Part shown: piece by piece, positions 15,865 to 26,131 of the stretch
Layout: each line of letters opens with the position of its first letter
Numbering within the stretch: position 1 is the first letter of the stretch
Origin: Rozella allomycis CSF55
Taxonomy: Eukaryota; Rozellomycota
Assembly: GCA_000442015.1 (NCBI GenBank)
Contig: KE561194.1
Coordinates: 1 to 31,682 of the forward strand
Length of the DNA: 31,682 bases
Direction: 5' to 3'
The notes under the pieces: model-generated
Databases searched by the model: none
Seen by the model: the letters and a program-made list of their open reading frames with translations, nothing else
What the model was told of the DNA's origin: nothing
Program-made: the position numbers and the translations under genes

Positions 15865-18191
15865 ATGAATCTCGACTTTCCGCCATTTTTACTAGAAAGA
15901 CTACCTGTCAAGGACCTATTCCATCTGTCACTAACATGCAAAAATCTGTATAAAATAATTCTGGTGGATATGCTTCCCTTCAAACTGAAACTGGAAAAGA
16001 TGAATACAAATTCTGACAACCCAAAACTTTATATAGAAATATACCAAGAATTAACCCCTTATTACAGAGAAATGCGCAAGAAACGTCTTGACGGAGAGGA
16101 ATTCAGGAAATTGTCTCCTGTCAATGTCGCGAGGATGCTGGACCGACTGGTTGAATTTGGAAATAGTAGACCGTTGCATGGTTATGAAGCTGTAAGTTTT
16201 GACAGCTGACGTTATAGATTAATGAGAATATAAAGAGGGCGAAGGAAATGTTTGAGAGTAATGCTTTGTTGGCATTTGAGCAAGCGATTGATTCAAAGAA
16301 TGTGCAAGATATGAAAGTAAATGAAGATTTGATATTTGAATAGAATTATATTGAGGTGTTGACGATGCTTGATAATAAGAAGTCTGCAATTCAAATGTAC
16401 CTGTCAAAGATTCCTGTGTTTTATGACAAGACATATAACGCGGTTCATTTCTTCAAGTAATATTGTTTGTTGTGATTAAATTGATCTTCAAAGATTAGCT
16501 TTTCAGAGGTTGGGAATTACATTCAGAATTTCATGGGTCACATTTTGACGGTTTGTACAGATCAGCTAAAGATCATTGAAATGATATTTAATGAAAAGGG
16601 AGAAGTTTCATTTCAATTCGTTTCCAGATTATTTACTGAAGTTGTAAAAAAAAGTTTTGACGAATAAAATATAGATTGAAGATTTTCTTAAAGAATTCTT
16701 TAAACAAGCGTTGTCTAACAATGATGTTCTATATTTGCAAACTATGGTCTATGCGTTTGCAGTTTGTAAAGATTTGAGTCAAAAATTGTTTGCTATTGAT
16801 TCTAAACTGCTGGGGAATGCCACAGTTGAACAATTTGTGGGGAAAGAGTTTGCAACATTTCTGAACTCATATAAAGAGCAAGAAATTAATTATTTAAATG
16901 TTCATTACAAGGCTAAATCAGATGCTGTTCTTTCTAGACTGAAAGTTGAAAAGATTCAAAACAAAATGTCATCAGAAGCGTTTAGTGTCTATAGAATGAA
17001 AATTTTGGTATAAAACGAATTAGTTTTTGATTAGAATATTCTAGAAAAGAATTTAGCTCCAGTTCAAGATGTGGTGGCTGCGATGGATAAGAAATTGATT
17101 CTCGAAGAAGATACAAAATTATTAGACCAGGGTCATCCATCCATTCAATTGTGTTTTGAATTTATTCGAATAAACCAAATTTCAGTTACTAGAGCGATAT
17201 CAGTTTTAATGGGAGATGAAAGAGATCGATTTGTGGAGCAGCAGTTTGGCACAATGACTAGAATGCTTAGTGAACATTTGAAAGCACTGTTTGCAAAGTA
17301 AATTAACCTTATTTGAGTTTAAAGTGAAATTTCCTTGTTGAAAAGTTTAAAATTAGAAAAGATTCCAATTCCACGTGAACCATTTAATAGATTTTTCCAG
17401 ATTGTAAACTTTATGGATCTCGTGCAACAAATTGTTCATTTTTATTTTGAATCAAATATTGTAAAAATAATACCTTGAAATGAAAGCAAATTAGAATTGA
17501 CAAGAAAAAGTTGCACAGTGAATCCGCTGCAGAAAAGAAAATGTTTGAAGGAGTTTTAGATGAAATGGTGGCGACTGGAATGGATCAAATCATGCAAAGT
17601 ATTTAAAAGTTGTTGTTAATAAAGTTTTAATTGAATTTGTTGAACATACCCTGGTCAATCAACATGACGTTAAGGAATATTCAACCAGGGAAATGATTCT
17701 AGAACCAACCAAAGTAAGGCTAATATTAAATTAAAATAGGCTGTTTTGGAGAGTATTGAGATATTGAAAGATTGCATGAAACTGTTTAAAGAGAATTTGG
17801 ATAAGCAATTGTTGGAAGTATTTGGGAATGAACTAGGGACAAGATTATTCAAGTAAATGAATAAGAATTATTTGAAAGTATCTTATGTAAACATATAAAG
17901 AGAGGAATGGTAAGTGAAGCTGGAGGGTTTAGGCTAATGAACGACATTAATCAATTTCATGAATGGGCATCTGAATTAAAATCAATCCAAGTCAAAAAGC
18001 AATTTGAAGCATTGAAAGGAATTTCAAATATTTTTATAATCCAACCAGAAGAAATAAAATCATATTTAATGGAACAACAACGATACCAGGGTATACTCAA
18101 ACAAGATGAAGTTTTAGAGTTTGTTAAATTAAGAAACGATTATAAAAAGATATCAAATAAAGTTGAAGTGGATGGATGTTCCATCTGCTAA
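15865..18191 (+). CDS. RCY1: recyclin-1: F-box / Sec10-like protein of endocytic recycling with CaaX end
   Basis: Eleven exons encode 680 residues. The head (DFPPFLLERLPVKDLFHLSL, about 4-35) is an F-box. The rest is a Sec10-like helical body, recognisable at FFQIVNFMDLVQQIVHFYFE, the LCKHIKRGMVSEAGGFRL motif and the LMNDINQFHEW segment. It ends CSIC, a CaaX prenylation signal, as in yeast Rcy1. Rcy1 pairs with Skp1 and promotes recycling of membrane proteins from endosomes. Exons: 15865-16191, 16218-16316, 16344-16456, 16499-16643, 16675-17007, 17035-17297, 17325-17460, 17487-17598, 17625-17713, 17740-17852, 17879-18191. Introns are 26-31 nt except one of 42 nt. A GTG further upstream is not a credible start. 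Its stop lies 10 bp from that of REI1. Confidence 0.88.
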
Positions 18192-18201
18192 TTTTCTTAC
18201 T

Positions 18202-19393
18202 TTATTGAAGAATTTGAACTCTGAAATGTTTTTGAAGTTTGTTTGCTTTCACTCCCAAATGCATCATTTCATTCCTAAATCTTCTGTCCTTGATTTCCAA
18301 CGCCTTCTTATGAACAACTGAGAGCTCATCGTTTCCTTTCCATCCAAGTGCTCTGTATTGTCCCATCAACTTATTAATCAAAACAGACTCTCTATTCTCC
18401 TCTGCTGGTAATCTCTGCTTGTAATACTTCTTATACATTCTATTTCCTAGCTGTGTTCCAGATGGTAATATCATCGTTCCGTCTGAGTCAACAAAAATGC
18501 TCTCATGTATTGGTGCATCTTCATCTTCAACTTCCATCGCATCTGGATATGAACTAGAGTAATCATAAAATTCTAAAATATTCATATCAGCCTCATCATC
18601 CCACAACAATCTACAATGACCCTTGTCAATCATATGCTTCCTTGTGGATTCTAAACTATAAAAATTTCTTCCCTTTCCATTGCAATATAAACACATATTA
18701 TGCATCGACACTTTCTCTCCAATGTACTTTATTAATCCTTCCAAATCAATCACATATTCCAAGTCTGGTACAAAGAAACTATGGCTGACACTCATGTGTT
18801 GCAAATTATCTTCCAAATTCTCACTCTTATGGTTGCAAAACAAACACTCTTCTATCTCAAGAACGCGTGCTGCTTTCGCCTTTTCTTCAACTATCATTGT
18901 TAATTCTTCCTTAATTAATTCCATCTATTTATAATTACTTCAGTTCTAGCATCTTCAAATTTCTTAATCCAATATCTCTCAGTCAATCTTGGTGTTGTAC
19001 TAGCCACAGTGCTCTCAACAACCGATCCAGCTTCACTGGCTTCCATCATAGCCGTATGCTTAATATTAACTTCCTTGTGTTTTCTAGACTGCATATGGTT
19101 CTGATACGCATTATCACTAGAAAACGATTTCTTGCAACACACACAGAAAAATGTTTCCGTCTTGGTTTTAACGCCGTCCATTTTATTCTGATCTGCTTGC
19201 AACGCTAACATAAATTTTGTAACATATTTTTACCAAGTGTTCTGGTTGCAAAGTTTTCGGCAGAGACAGGAGGTAATCCAGCACATTTTCTTTTCAGGTT
19301 GTAGCGATGCCACTCGGTCCGGTGATGAGTTCGCTGTTCTTCTGGTGTTCCGAATACAACCTGACATGATATACAAGTAAAACTGTTTGTCAT
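18202..19393 (-). CDS. REI1: REI1/ZNF622-type cytoplasmic 60S subunit biogenesis factor
   Basis: Three exons, 19234-19393, 18939-19204 and 18202-18909, with two 29-nt introns, encode 377 residues. The first C2H2 zinc finger is FTCISCQVVFGTPEEQRTH followed by HRYNLKRKCAGLPPV, the REI1 signature. Two more fingers follow in CVCCKKSFSSDNAYQNH and CLFCNHKSENLEDNLQH/CLYCNGKGRNFYSLES. The acidic DDEADMNILEFYDYSSSYPD block and the C-terminal GVKANKLQKHFR are also conserved. Rei1 helps recycle export factors from late pre-60S particles and probes the polypeptide exit tunnel with its C terminus. It converges on RCY1 with 10 bp between the stops, so the transcripts must overlap. Confidence 0.94.
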
Positions 19394-19471
19394 GAAAAAT
19401 AAAATTTGGGGCTTAGCAGCGACATAGAAGATACAGAAAGAAATATCATTAGCATTATCATTGATCGTTAT

Positions 19472-19536
19472 ATTATGTTCATATCTTTAATTAAATAAAT
19501 TACNATTATGTTCATACCTTCAATTAAATAAATTAC
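19472..19536. repeat. 32-bp duplication flanking N19504 (contig overlap)
   Basis: Bases 19472-19503 and 19505-19536 differ at two positions, both T/C. They lie in the divergent promoter region between REI1 and MO25. Confidence 0.85.
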
Positions 19537-19616
19537 TTCATTTCATTGTTGTTATTTTCATTTTTAGTTGAAATATTAAATCACACTTCAAACAATGTGA
19601 TTTTCCGAAATTTCCA

Positions 19617-20856
19617 ATGTCGTTCCTGTTCAAACCAAAACTAAAATCTCCACAAGACCTTGTCAAATCAACACGGGAAGCGATTATAAAGCTGGAACAG
19701 AAATCTTCAGAAAAGGTACCACTATAATCACAAGGCTATAGGCAACCGAGGAAATTTCAAAGAATCTATTTTCAATGAAATCAATATTCTACGGGGAACC
19801 AGGTATACAAACGTCTGCTATTAAATAGACTCGGAACCCTCGCCTGAAAATATGGCCAATCTCGCCGGCGAGCTCTTGTCGTCGGATCTGCTGGACTTGC
19901 TCGTTCAGAATATAGCTAAATTGGAGTTTGAAGTAGGGGCATCTTTGGTTAATTTTTAAGGCTAGGAAAGATACAGCGCAGATATACACAGCTCTGTTGA
20001 GGCGCCAAGTGGGTGTCAGATCGCCGACGTAAGAATTGTTATTCGTAAATTATAGCGTTGAATATATTTTGGCTCACGAGAATATTTTATTCTCTTTACT
20101 AAAAGGGTAAATTGATTTTAAGGTGTATAAAGGTATGAAAATCAAGAAATCGCTTTAAATTGTGGATTAATTCTTAGAGAATGTATAAGGCATGAATCTT
20201 TGGCAAAATTAATGCTTCTTTCGCCAAGTTTTAATCAATTTTATGAATATGTTGAATTGACTACATTCGATATCGCATCTGACGCCTTTGCGACCTTTAA
20301 GGACCTGCTAACCAAACACAAAAGTTTAGTCGCTGATTATCTTCAAAACAATTATGATTTGGTAAGATCTCAAAAAGTTTCACATGAAAGTTTTTTGAAA
20401 AATACACAACACTGTTAAATTCAAATAACTACGTTACAAAACGTCAATCTCTTAAAGTAAAGTCTGCAAATAGTTGATATAGCTTTTGGGCGAATTACTT
20501 TTAGATAGGTCAAATTTTGATATAATGACAAAATATATAAGCAGTGTTGAGAACCTAAAGTTGATGATGAATTTACTGCGCGACAAAAGCAAGAATATTC
20601 AGTTTGAGGCTTTTCATGTATTTAAGGTATAAAAAGATCTGATATATCAAAGGTATTTGTTGCAAACCCTAATAAAACAAAACCAGTTTTGGATGTCCTG
20701 TTCAAGAATCAAGAAAAATTGATTACTTTTCTAAGCAATTTTCATAATGAACGTTCTGGTAACAACATTACTTTATAATTAAAAGATGACGAACAGTTTA
20801 ACGATGAGAAAGCATATTTAATTAAGCAGATTCAGCAACTTGAAATAAGCTCTTGA
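19617..20856 (+). CDS. MO25: MO25/CAB39 scaffold protein
   Basis: Ten exons encode 332 residues, the standard Mo25 length: 19617-19715, 19742-19802, 19829-19932, 19961-20028, 20056-20106, 20133-20361, 20391-20456, 20483-20626, 20653-20758, 20786-20856. Introns are 26-29 nt. Recognised blocks: MSFLFKPK at the start, [89 protein letters not shown], and the C-terminal [15 protein letters not shown]. Mo25 is an armadillo-like scaffold that activates germinal-centre/STE20-type kinases; in fungi (Hym1/Pmo25) it acts in the morphogenesis Orb6 network. Exons 6 and 9 begin with GTATG/GTATT directly after the acceptor AG, so these true exon borders also read AG|GT. Confidence 0.95.
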
Positions 20857-21101
20857 ATAAAAAGTTAAACGTTAAATCACATGAATTTCTGTTCTATTTT
20901 ATTCTTGATTGAAAACAATGATTTGACATTAGCAATGAGGGTACAATGAGGAAAGGATGGATTAGCAAAGAATTGAATCAAGGGACATCGTGACATCGTC
21001 TGATTCTTAAAAAGATGAGAAACTGATTATTTAAATAATAATAAAAGAACACATCAAAAGGCTCAGGGTCACGTTGTGTAAGAACAGTTTATTTTGATTG
21101 A

Positions 21102-21455
21102 TTAACGCCCAAGAACGTCATTACGAGTAGTTTCAGCAATAGCAAGAATGGAATCAATATGTTCGGAATTGACTTTCAAGTCTTTCATAGCATCTCCAAG
21201 AGTGCGAATGACAGTGTCAAAGTGTGCGTCAGTTAATTTCAATTTAGCATGAGCAGCTTTCATCGATTTGCCATTGTATGGTTTTCCGCCAAGTACATGG
21301 TTGAGAAAGCTCTTTTGCATTCTTCTTTGTTTATTCATATCTGTGTTAGCGAATATAAGTGCAACCGATTCATTTTGTAGGAGTTTGGAATAAAACAGTT
21401 CGACAACAGCGTCAATTGCCTTTTCACCTCCAATTTGTTCGTATAAACTTGCCAT
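21102..21455 (-). CDS. truncated (2/2) hemoglobin, group 1, copy A
   Basis: 117 residues, intronless. Group 1 features: the N-terminal LYEQIGGEKAIDAVVELFY with the Phe-Tyr pair of the B helix, a Gly-Gly loop (VLGGKPYNGKSM), and AAHAKLKLTDAHFD carrying the proximal His. Such globins bind O2 and NO; roles in NO detoxification or O2 sensing are known for relatives but cannot be told apart here. It lies tail to head with copy B (about 84% identical protein), 201 bp apart, so the pair is a recent tandem duplication. Differences cluster in residues 23-33. The promoter has TTTTGGCGCCA about 38 bp upstream and a TCACGTGA palindrome. Confidence 0.93.
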   Translation of the reverse strand: MASLYEQIGGEKAIDAVVELFYSKLLQNESVALIFANTDMNKQRRMQKSFLNHVLGGKPYNGKSMKAAHAKLKLTDAHFDTVIRTLGDAMKDLKVNSEHIDSILAIAETTRNDVLGR

Positions 21456-21492
21456 AGTAATTGTTACCTAGTTACGGCCAGGGTTCAATATA

Positions 21493-21503
21493 TGGCGCCA
21501 AAA
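21493..21503 (-). promoter_or_regulatory. E2F-like element TTTTGGCGCCA upstream of globin copy A
   Basis: On the minus strand the sequence contains TTTGGCGC, fitting the E2F/DP core TTTSSCGC, and ends about 38 bp before the ATG. Globin copy B has a matching element at the same distance. Confidence 0.35.
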
Positions 21504-21524
21504 TCAATGGTCTAGACTCAAAGC

Positions 21525-21532
21525 TCACGTGA
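21525..21532. promoter_or_regulatory. TCACGTGA E-box palindrome
   Basis: A perfect 8-bp palindrome of bHLH type (CACGTG core) about 70 bp upstream of globin copy A, followed after 2 bp by ATTGG (an inverted CCAAT box), and by TTACGTCA at 21567-21574. Confidence 0.35.
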
Positions 21533-21656
21533 TGATTGGGAATTGATAAATAAAGAGTTTCGTATATTACGTCATAATAATATATGCATAACACATAGCA
21601 ATTGTAGAGAAAACACTGGAATGATTTATTTTAAGCGATGTAAGTTGATTTATTGA

Positions 21657-22010
21657 TTAGCGTCCCAGAACATCATTACGTGTGGTCTCTGCGACAGCAA
21701 GTATAGAATCAATATGTTGTGGACTTACTTTTAATTCCTTCATTGCTTCTCCCAAAGTTCGGATGACAGTGTCAAAGTGTGCGTCAGTCAGCTTCAATCT
21801 AGCATGCGCAGCTTTCATGGATTTGCCATTGTATGGTTTTCCGCCTAGAACATGATTGAGAAAACTTTTTTGCATTCTTCTTTGTTTATTCATGTCAGTG
21901 TTGGCGAATATGGGGATCATGGTGTCCACTTTTAACAATTTAGTGTAAAAAAGCTCAACTACAGCATCAATCGCCTTTTCTCCTCCAATTTCGTCGTAAA
22001 GATTGGTCAT
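21657..22010 (-). CDS. truncated (2/2) hemoglobin, group 1, copy B
   Basis: 117 residues, intronless, the same length as copy A and identical to it over the core NTDMNKQRRMQKSFLNHVLG and the segment that follows. The Phe-Tyr pair (ELFY), the Gly-Gly loop and the His in AAHARLKLTDAHFD are kept, so heme binding should be intact. Relative to copy A it differs at 19 positions, concentrated in the B-C region (TKLLKVDTMIPIF against SKLLQNESVALIF), the part that shapes the distal pocket entry and CD corner, so ligand properties may have diverged. It lies upstream of copy A on the same strand. Confidence 0.93.
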   Translation of the reverse strand: MTNLYDEIGGEKAIDAVVELFYTKLLKVDTMIPIFANTDMNKQRRMQKSFLNHVLGGKPYNGKSMKAAHARLKLTDAHFDTVIRTLGEAMKELKVSPQHIDSILAVAETTRNDVLGR

Positions 22011-22050
22011 CAGATTTAAATCAGATAGTATGCAGGGGTCACAATCATGT

Positions 22051-22060
22051 TCGCGCCAAA
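22051..22060 (-). promoter_or_regulatory. E2F-like element TTTGGCGCGA upstream of globin copy B
   Basis: The minus strand fits the core TTTSGCGC and lies about 41 bp before the ATG at 22010, the same spacing as in copy A although the surrounding promoters have otherwise diverged. An AGGGG (stress-element-like) sequence is at 22034-22038. Confidence 0.35.
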
Positions 22061-22097
22061 TTTATAGGTTTGAAATTTGGAAATTTAAAAATCATGT

Positions 22098-24456
22098 TTA
22101 TTGGAACGTTACTTTTTCTGGTGGAGTTAATGCATTCAATGATCTTTTCAACTTTTCAGACATCAATGTCAATCCCATTTGATATGATGTATTCATCCAC
22201 CTAAGTAACTCCACGCTTTCTGGTGTACCCGAATCCTTCTCTTGGGACATATTTAAAATCTGTTCCCACATTTCCATACTCGACATNAATCTGTTCCTAC
22301 ATTTCCATATTCGACATTGCAAACATGAGACATTCTGACAACGTCATATTTTTCAGGGACCACGCCATTAAAGTCAACAAATGACTTTGTAATCATGTAA
22401 AGCCAACGATAAGCAATTCTTTTTGCATCTGGCTCATGATTGTAATTTATTAATGCCTTCCATGCCATGATTTGATGCGGCGCCCATCCTAAAATACAAA
22501 TATGAAATCTCTTCTACCGAATGGATAATCCCATTGTCTGTTTGGACGAGAAAGACCAACTTCACCACGGGATTTTTCAGTTCCACATACAAGGCCTCCC
22601 TTAAACTCAAACATATCCAATGATGTTTTTCTTATTATAAAGATTCGAAAATATCTTACATGACCCTTTCAGCTCTTTCTTGAGTAGTTAATCCAGCCCA
22701 AAGAGGCCATAAAGTAGTAACAGATTCGTAAACTTCTTGTTGTTTTGTTTTAATATTGTAATCAAAATATATACCCTTTTCTTCATTCCACAGATATTTT
22801 TCAAATAATTCTTTTCTCCTCTCAGCCTTTTCAAACCAATCCTTTGACGTCTCAACAGTTCCATCAATAGACCATTTAGAATCACAATGATCTTGAATAA
22901 AAGTGGCAATATCTACTTCATATTTGTAGAGAAGCGAATTCAAGTCAACAGTGCACAGATTAGCACATTTTCCATCTAATCGATAAGTGGTATCATGCCC
23001 AGATTCTCTAACAGAGCGGTCATGCACAAAGTATGAATCAAGTTCAGGTTCAGATATTGTACCATTGTTATACAAATTTGAATATGTGTGAATATCGACA
23101 CCCAGCTTTTCTGCAAAGGGTGCGAGAATGACATTAAAGTGAGATGGCTCTGTTTCAGGTGGCATACCAATCCCTTCACTACGATAAAGAGATAACCCAG
23201 TTTCTGACATTCGTGGTGATGATGTCCAAACTTTCTTGTACTCTTTAATCGCCGCTTTCATAGCCTCCTTCAACCACTCAAGATTTTCGGGTGTTTTTGG
23301 AAGGTTATTATACACTGATAATGCCATATCAGTCAAAAAGGGGGGTTGAGAACGAGTGAGATAGTAACTTCGATTTGCATTTAGTATTTTTCCGTAATGT
23401 TCAATTTCATATATGAAGTTTTCAACCATCGATTTTGCCAAATCAGTGTACCCATCGATCATTAATCCCAATGCTTCAAAATAACTATCCCAACCATACA
23501 TTTCATTAAATCTCCCACCAGGAACAACAAATTTGTTCGCTTTAACAATCCTTTCGCCTGTCTCTTCATTAATAGATTCAGTCAACTTGAGAGTCAATAT
23601 TCCAGGTTTGTCATTCAATGATTTTACATACTCTGGTGTAATCTCTTTAGGCAACTTGATAACCTCCAATTGAAACTCTTTATGTTTAGCTGCAAAATGA
23701 ATAAAATAATCCAACGCTAAACTGTCATCATAAGGTACATATATTCTGGGATCATGTCTTTTAAAACTCCTATCTTTGGGATCTAACAGAATCAATTTCA
23801 ACCCTTGTTCATCAATNTAAAGTAATCCAACGCCAAACTATCATCATGAGGCACATATATTCTGGGATCATGTCTTTTAAAGCTCCTATCTTTGGGATCT
23901 AACAGAATCAATTTCAACCCTTGTTCATCAATACAGCGTGTAAGAGATGGCCAAAATAATTCTTTAATCATCCTAGAGAGTCTATTGACTGGTGGTTCAT
24001 ATAACTTTGACTCGTCAAACGTCAGATGCTTAATTCCTTTTTCCGATGCCAATGCAAGCTCTTGCAGCAAACTTGATATAGGATAAGTACCCCTCACTTC
24101 ATATTTTTTGTGGCCTTTAGATACAGCACTTGCTAATTTCATGACCTTCGGGCCAGAATCCTCAATGGTAACCTGTAACAATAGTATCAAATCAGTACTT
24201 GATTGTTCAGGTCGGTGTCTTCCTGTTGCAATAGCAATGTCTTCATATTTTCTACATCAACCATAAATTGTCTTGGATGTGAGCTTTTTTCATCAATGGA
24301 TGCTCTTCTTCTTAGCATTTTAAAATCCTCTTTAGGAATAGGGTTACCCGATAAAAAGATGTCGTGATCCTAACAAAAATTGTTTTACGGATTTACATGA
24401 CTCAATGTTCGATCTCTTCTTGTTGTTCTCTTGCGTCCTGAAGAATCGCCTTCCAT
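22098..24456 (-). CDS. NTH1: neutral trehalase (GH37) with PKA site and Ca2+-binding loop
   Basis: Six exons, 24397-24456, 24199-24369, 22660-24172, 22518-22630, 22229-22488 and 22098-22200, give 690 residues after collapsing the overlaps at N23817 and N22287. It hydrolyses cytosolic trehalose to two glucose. The N-terminal tail has RTLS (16-19) and RRRAS (Ser44), PKA-type sites as in fungal Nth1. Then comes the Ca2+ loop [12 protein letters not shown] (71-82) with Asp/Asp/Asn/Asp at the ligand spacing of yeast Nth1. Catalytic-domain signatures are [15 protein letters not shown] and QWDYPFGWAPHQ, the latter spanning a 29-nt intron, with EGFGW near the C terminus. Read naively the gene looks frameshifted, but only at the two N junctions. 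It lies downstream of glycogenin on the same strand. Confidence 0.96.
22257..22317. repeat. 30-bp duplication flanking N22287 (contig overlap) in trehalase
   Basis: Copies 22257-22286 and 22288-22317 differ at two positions (both C/T). Removing one copy plus the N (31 nt) restores [19 protein letters not shown] and the exon phase. Confidence 0.92.
23702..23932. repeat. 115-bp duplication flanking N23817 (contig overlap) in trehalase
   Basis: Copies 23702-23816 and 23818-23932 encode the same stretch ([20 protein letters not shown]...) and differ at six positions, all transitions, one giving His/Tyr. Copy plus N is 116 nt and breaks the frame; collapsing it repairs the gene. Confidence 0.95.
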
Positions 24457-24656
24457 TGATTCAATCTTTCCAAAATTTCAATTTAGGAGAACTAAGCTCT
24501 CAATGTGAAGAATACATTCACATTTTCAAATTTAACCTAAATCTTGTCAAATATTGACTAAATTGTAGATAATCCGGGAAAAAAGTATGATTTTCGATTG
24601 GAAATTTGAGGGATACACAATAAAGCGATAAATGAAGTAATAAATAATGTAGCGTT

Positions 24657-25850
24657 TTATTTGAAGGAATTATTTTTTGATTGAGAAATAACTGGACTAT
24701 TTCCTTTTGGAGGAGAAGAAGTTGGAGACGATTTTAGTTTTACCGGCTGATAATCTACATCATCTTCATCTCTTCCGCTATTTTTAGCATTGACACTCAG
24801 TCTTCTTTGAACAGAGCTTTCAACTTTTGATCCCCATTGGACACGATAGCTAGCAAATTCTTCGATTGATGGGCGTTCTTTCTCAGTTGACCACGTAGCC
24901 CTTCGTTGAATGTGGAATCTTTCAGGTTTTGGAAAATGCTTAAAGTCCTTTAAATGTAGACATAAATTGAAAAATTACCTGTCCGTAGTATGTATGAACA
25001 ACTCTTTGGTTTGCTTTCTTTATGAATGCATAAATAAATAATTACTTTTGGTAAGAGATCATCATGAAACTCCCACCACTTGTTTACGAGCTCCAACGCA
25101 TTTTCGGAAATTCCAGAATGGGGTATTACAGATCGATCAGATGAAAATCTATGGAATTTCCAGGGTTTATGCTGCCCAATAAAATGGACTATCTTAACGT
25201 CTTCTTTGTGATACATGTAAGCCGGAAGATATGAATACGAAGCACTAAATGTCAAATTGTAGGTGAATGGAATTCGACGAGAACTATCGCCTCTTGCCCA
25301 ATCCTTGAAATACTGATTTAAAAGACCTTGATCACCACCTACTTTAAAAATTGGTTTAGTATTTACCATCGAAACTTCCTACACTTGTTGCCATATTCAT
25401 TAACTGGGTAAAGGTATCGTGATTTGGGCGGCAAACGAACACACCTGAATTAAAGCAGTCAGGCCAACCAGCATCAGGGCAAGCACTAAATTCCTCTCTT
25501 TCCATTAAATCATCAACATTTTGAAGCACCAAAGTGTCAGCGTCGAGGAACACAACCTTGGAGTATTGGGTGAGCGTCCACACGAACAATTTTGTAAACG
25601 TAATGCCAAGCTCTGGACGCCCAAGTAGTTCAAGGTTCTTCGCATCATTAGAATCAATCGTTTCAACAGGGACTATAGTATAATGCTGGCTAAGAATGAG
25701 CCTGTTCTCATGTGACACGTCAGGCGTGACAAGGACGACCAATGGATAACAGCAATTGACTTTTTTCAGTGAATGGGCCAATACTTGAGCGCCAATAGTG
25801 TAGGAATTAGACGTGACCAATGTAACAAACGCGCATTCACCTTGTCCCAT
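24657..25850 (-). CDS. glycogenin (self-glucosylating glycogen primer, GT8)
   Basis: Four exons, 25367-25850, 25046-25338, 24979-25017 and 24657-24947, encode 368 residues. Introns are 28, 28 and 31 nt. The GT8 domain starts FVTLVTSNSYTIGAQVLAHS, has the metal-binding DxD in FLDADTLVLQNVDDL, then NSGVFVCRP, GSFDGGDQGLLNQYF and HFIGQHKPW. The SYSYLPAY segment matches the region that holds the glucosylated Tyr in known glycogenins. The C-terminal tail is Ser/Pro/Lys-rich, and QWGSKVESSVQRRL resembles the motif that binds glycogen synthase. It primes glycogen in the cytosol. It lies 200 bp upstream of neutral trehalase in the same orientation, which pairs the two reserve carbohydrates. It diverges from the CFIm-like gene at 26132. 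Confidence 0.94.
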
Positions 25851-26131
25851 TTCAAATTGTCAACCCCGGTCTTAATAAATTGAACATTTTTTCCATTTTA
25901 ATACACAACTCAAAATCGCCAGAGAATTAAATCAACAAGGATACAATTAGTAATTGTTCTAAAGTTCGCTATTTATCCTCCAAGGCCTTTGCTGCTTTGG
26001 CTCAATTCTTGATTTACTTCTTTATTATTTCTATATCTTAATCTGAGACTTTTAACTAATACTTAATATTAATATCTAAAAAAATATAATTATTCTTCAA
26101 ATCTTTTGGAAATTTCTTGTAACAAATTTTG

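Noticed and set aside
18925-18938. A 14-nt intron in REI1 (GTAATTATAAATAG)
   Set aside because: A 29-nt intron, 18910-18938, uses the same donor, keeps phase 0 and fits the size range of the window.
22098-24456. Trehalase as a frameshifted pseudogene
   Set aside because: The only breaks are at N22287 and N23817, both flanked by duplicated overlap sequence. Collapsing them restores every exon phase and the full catalytic domain.
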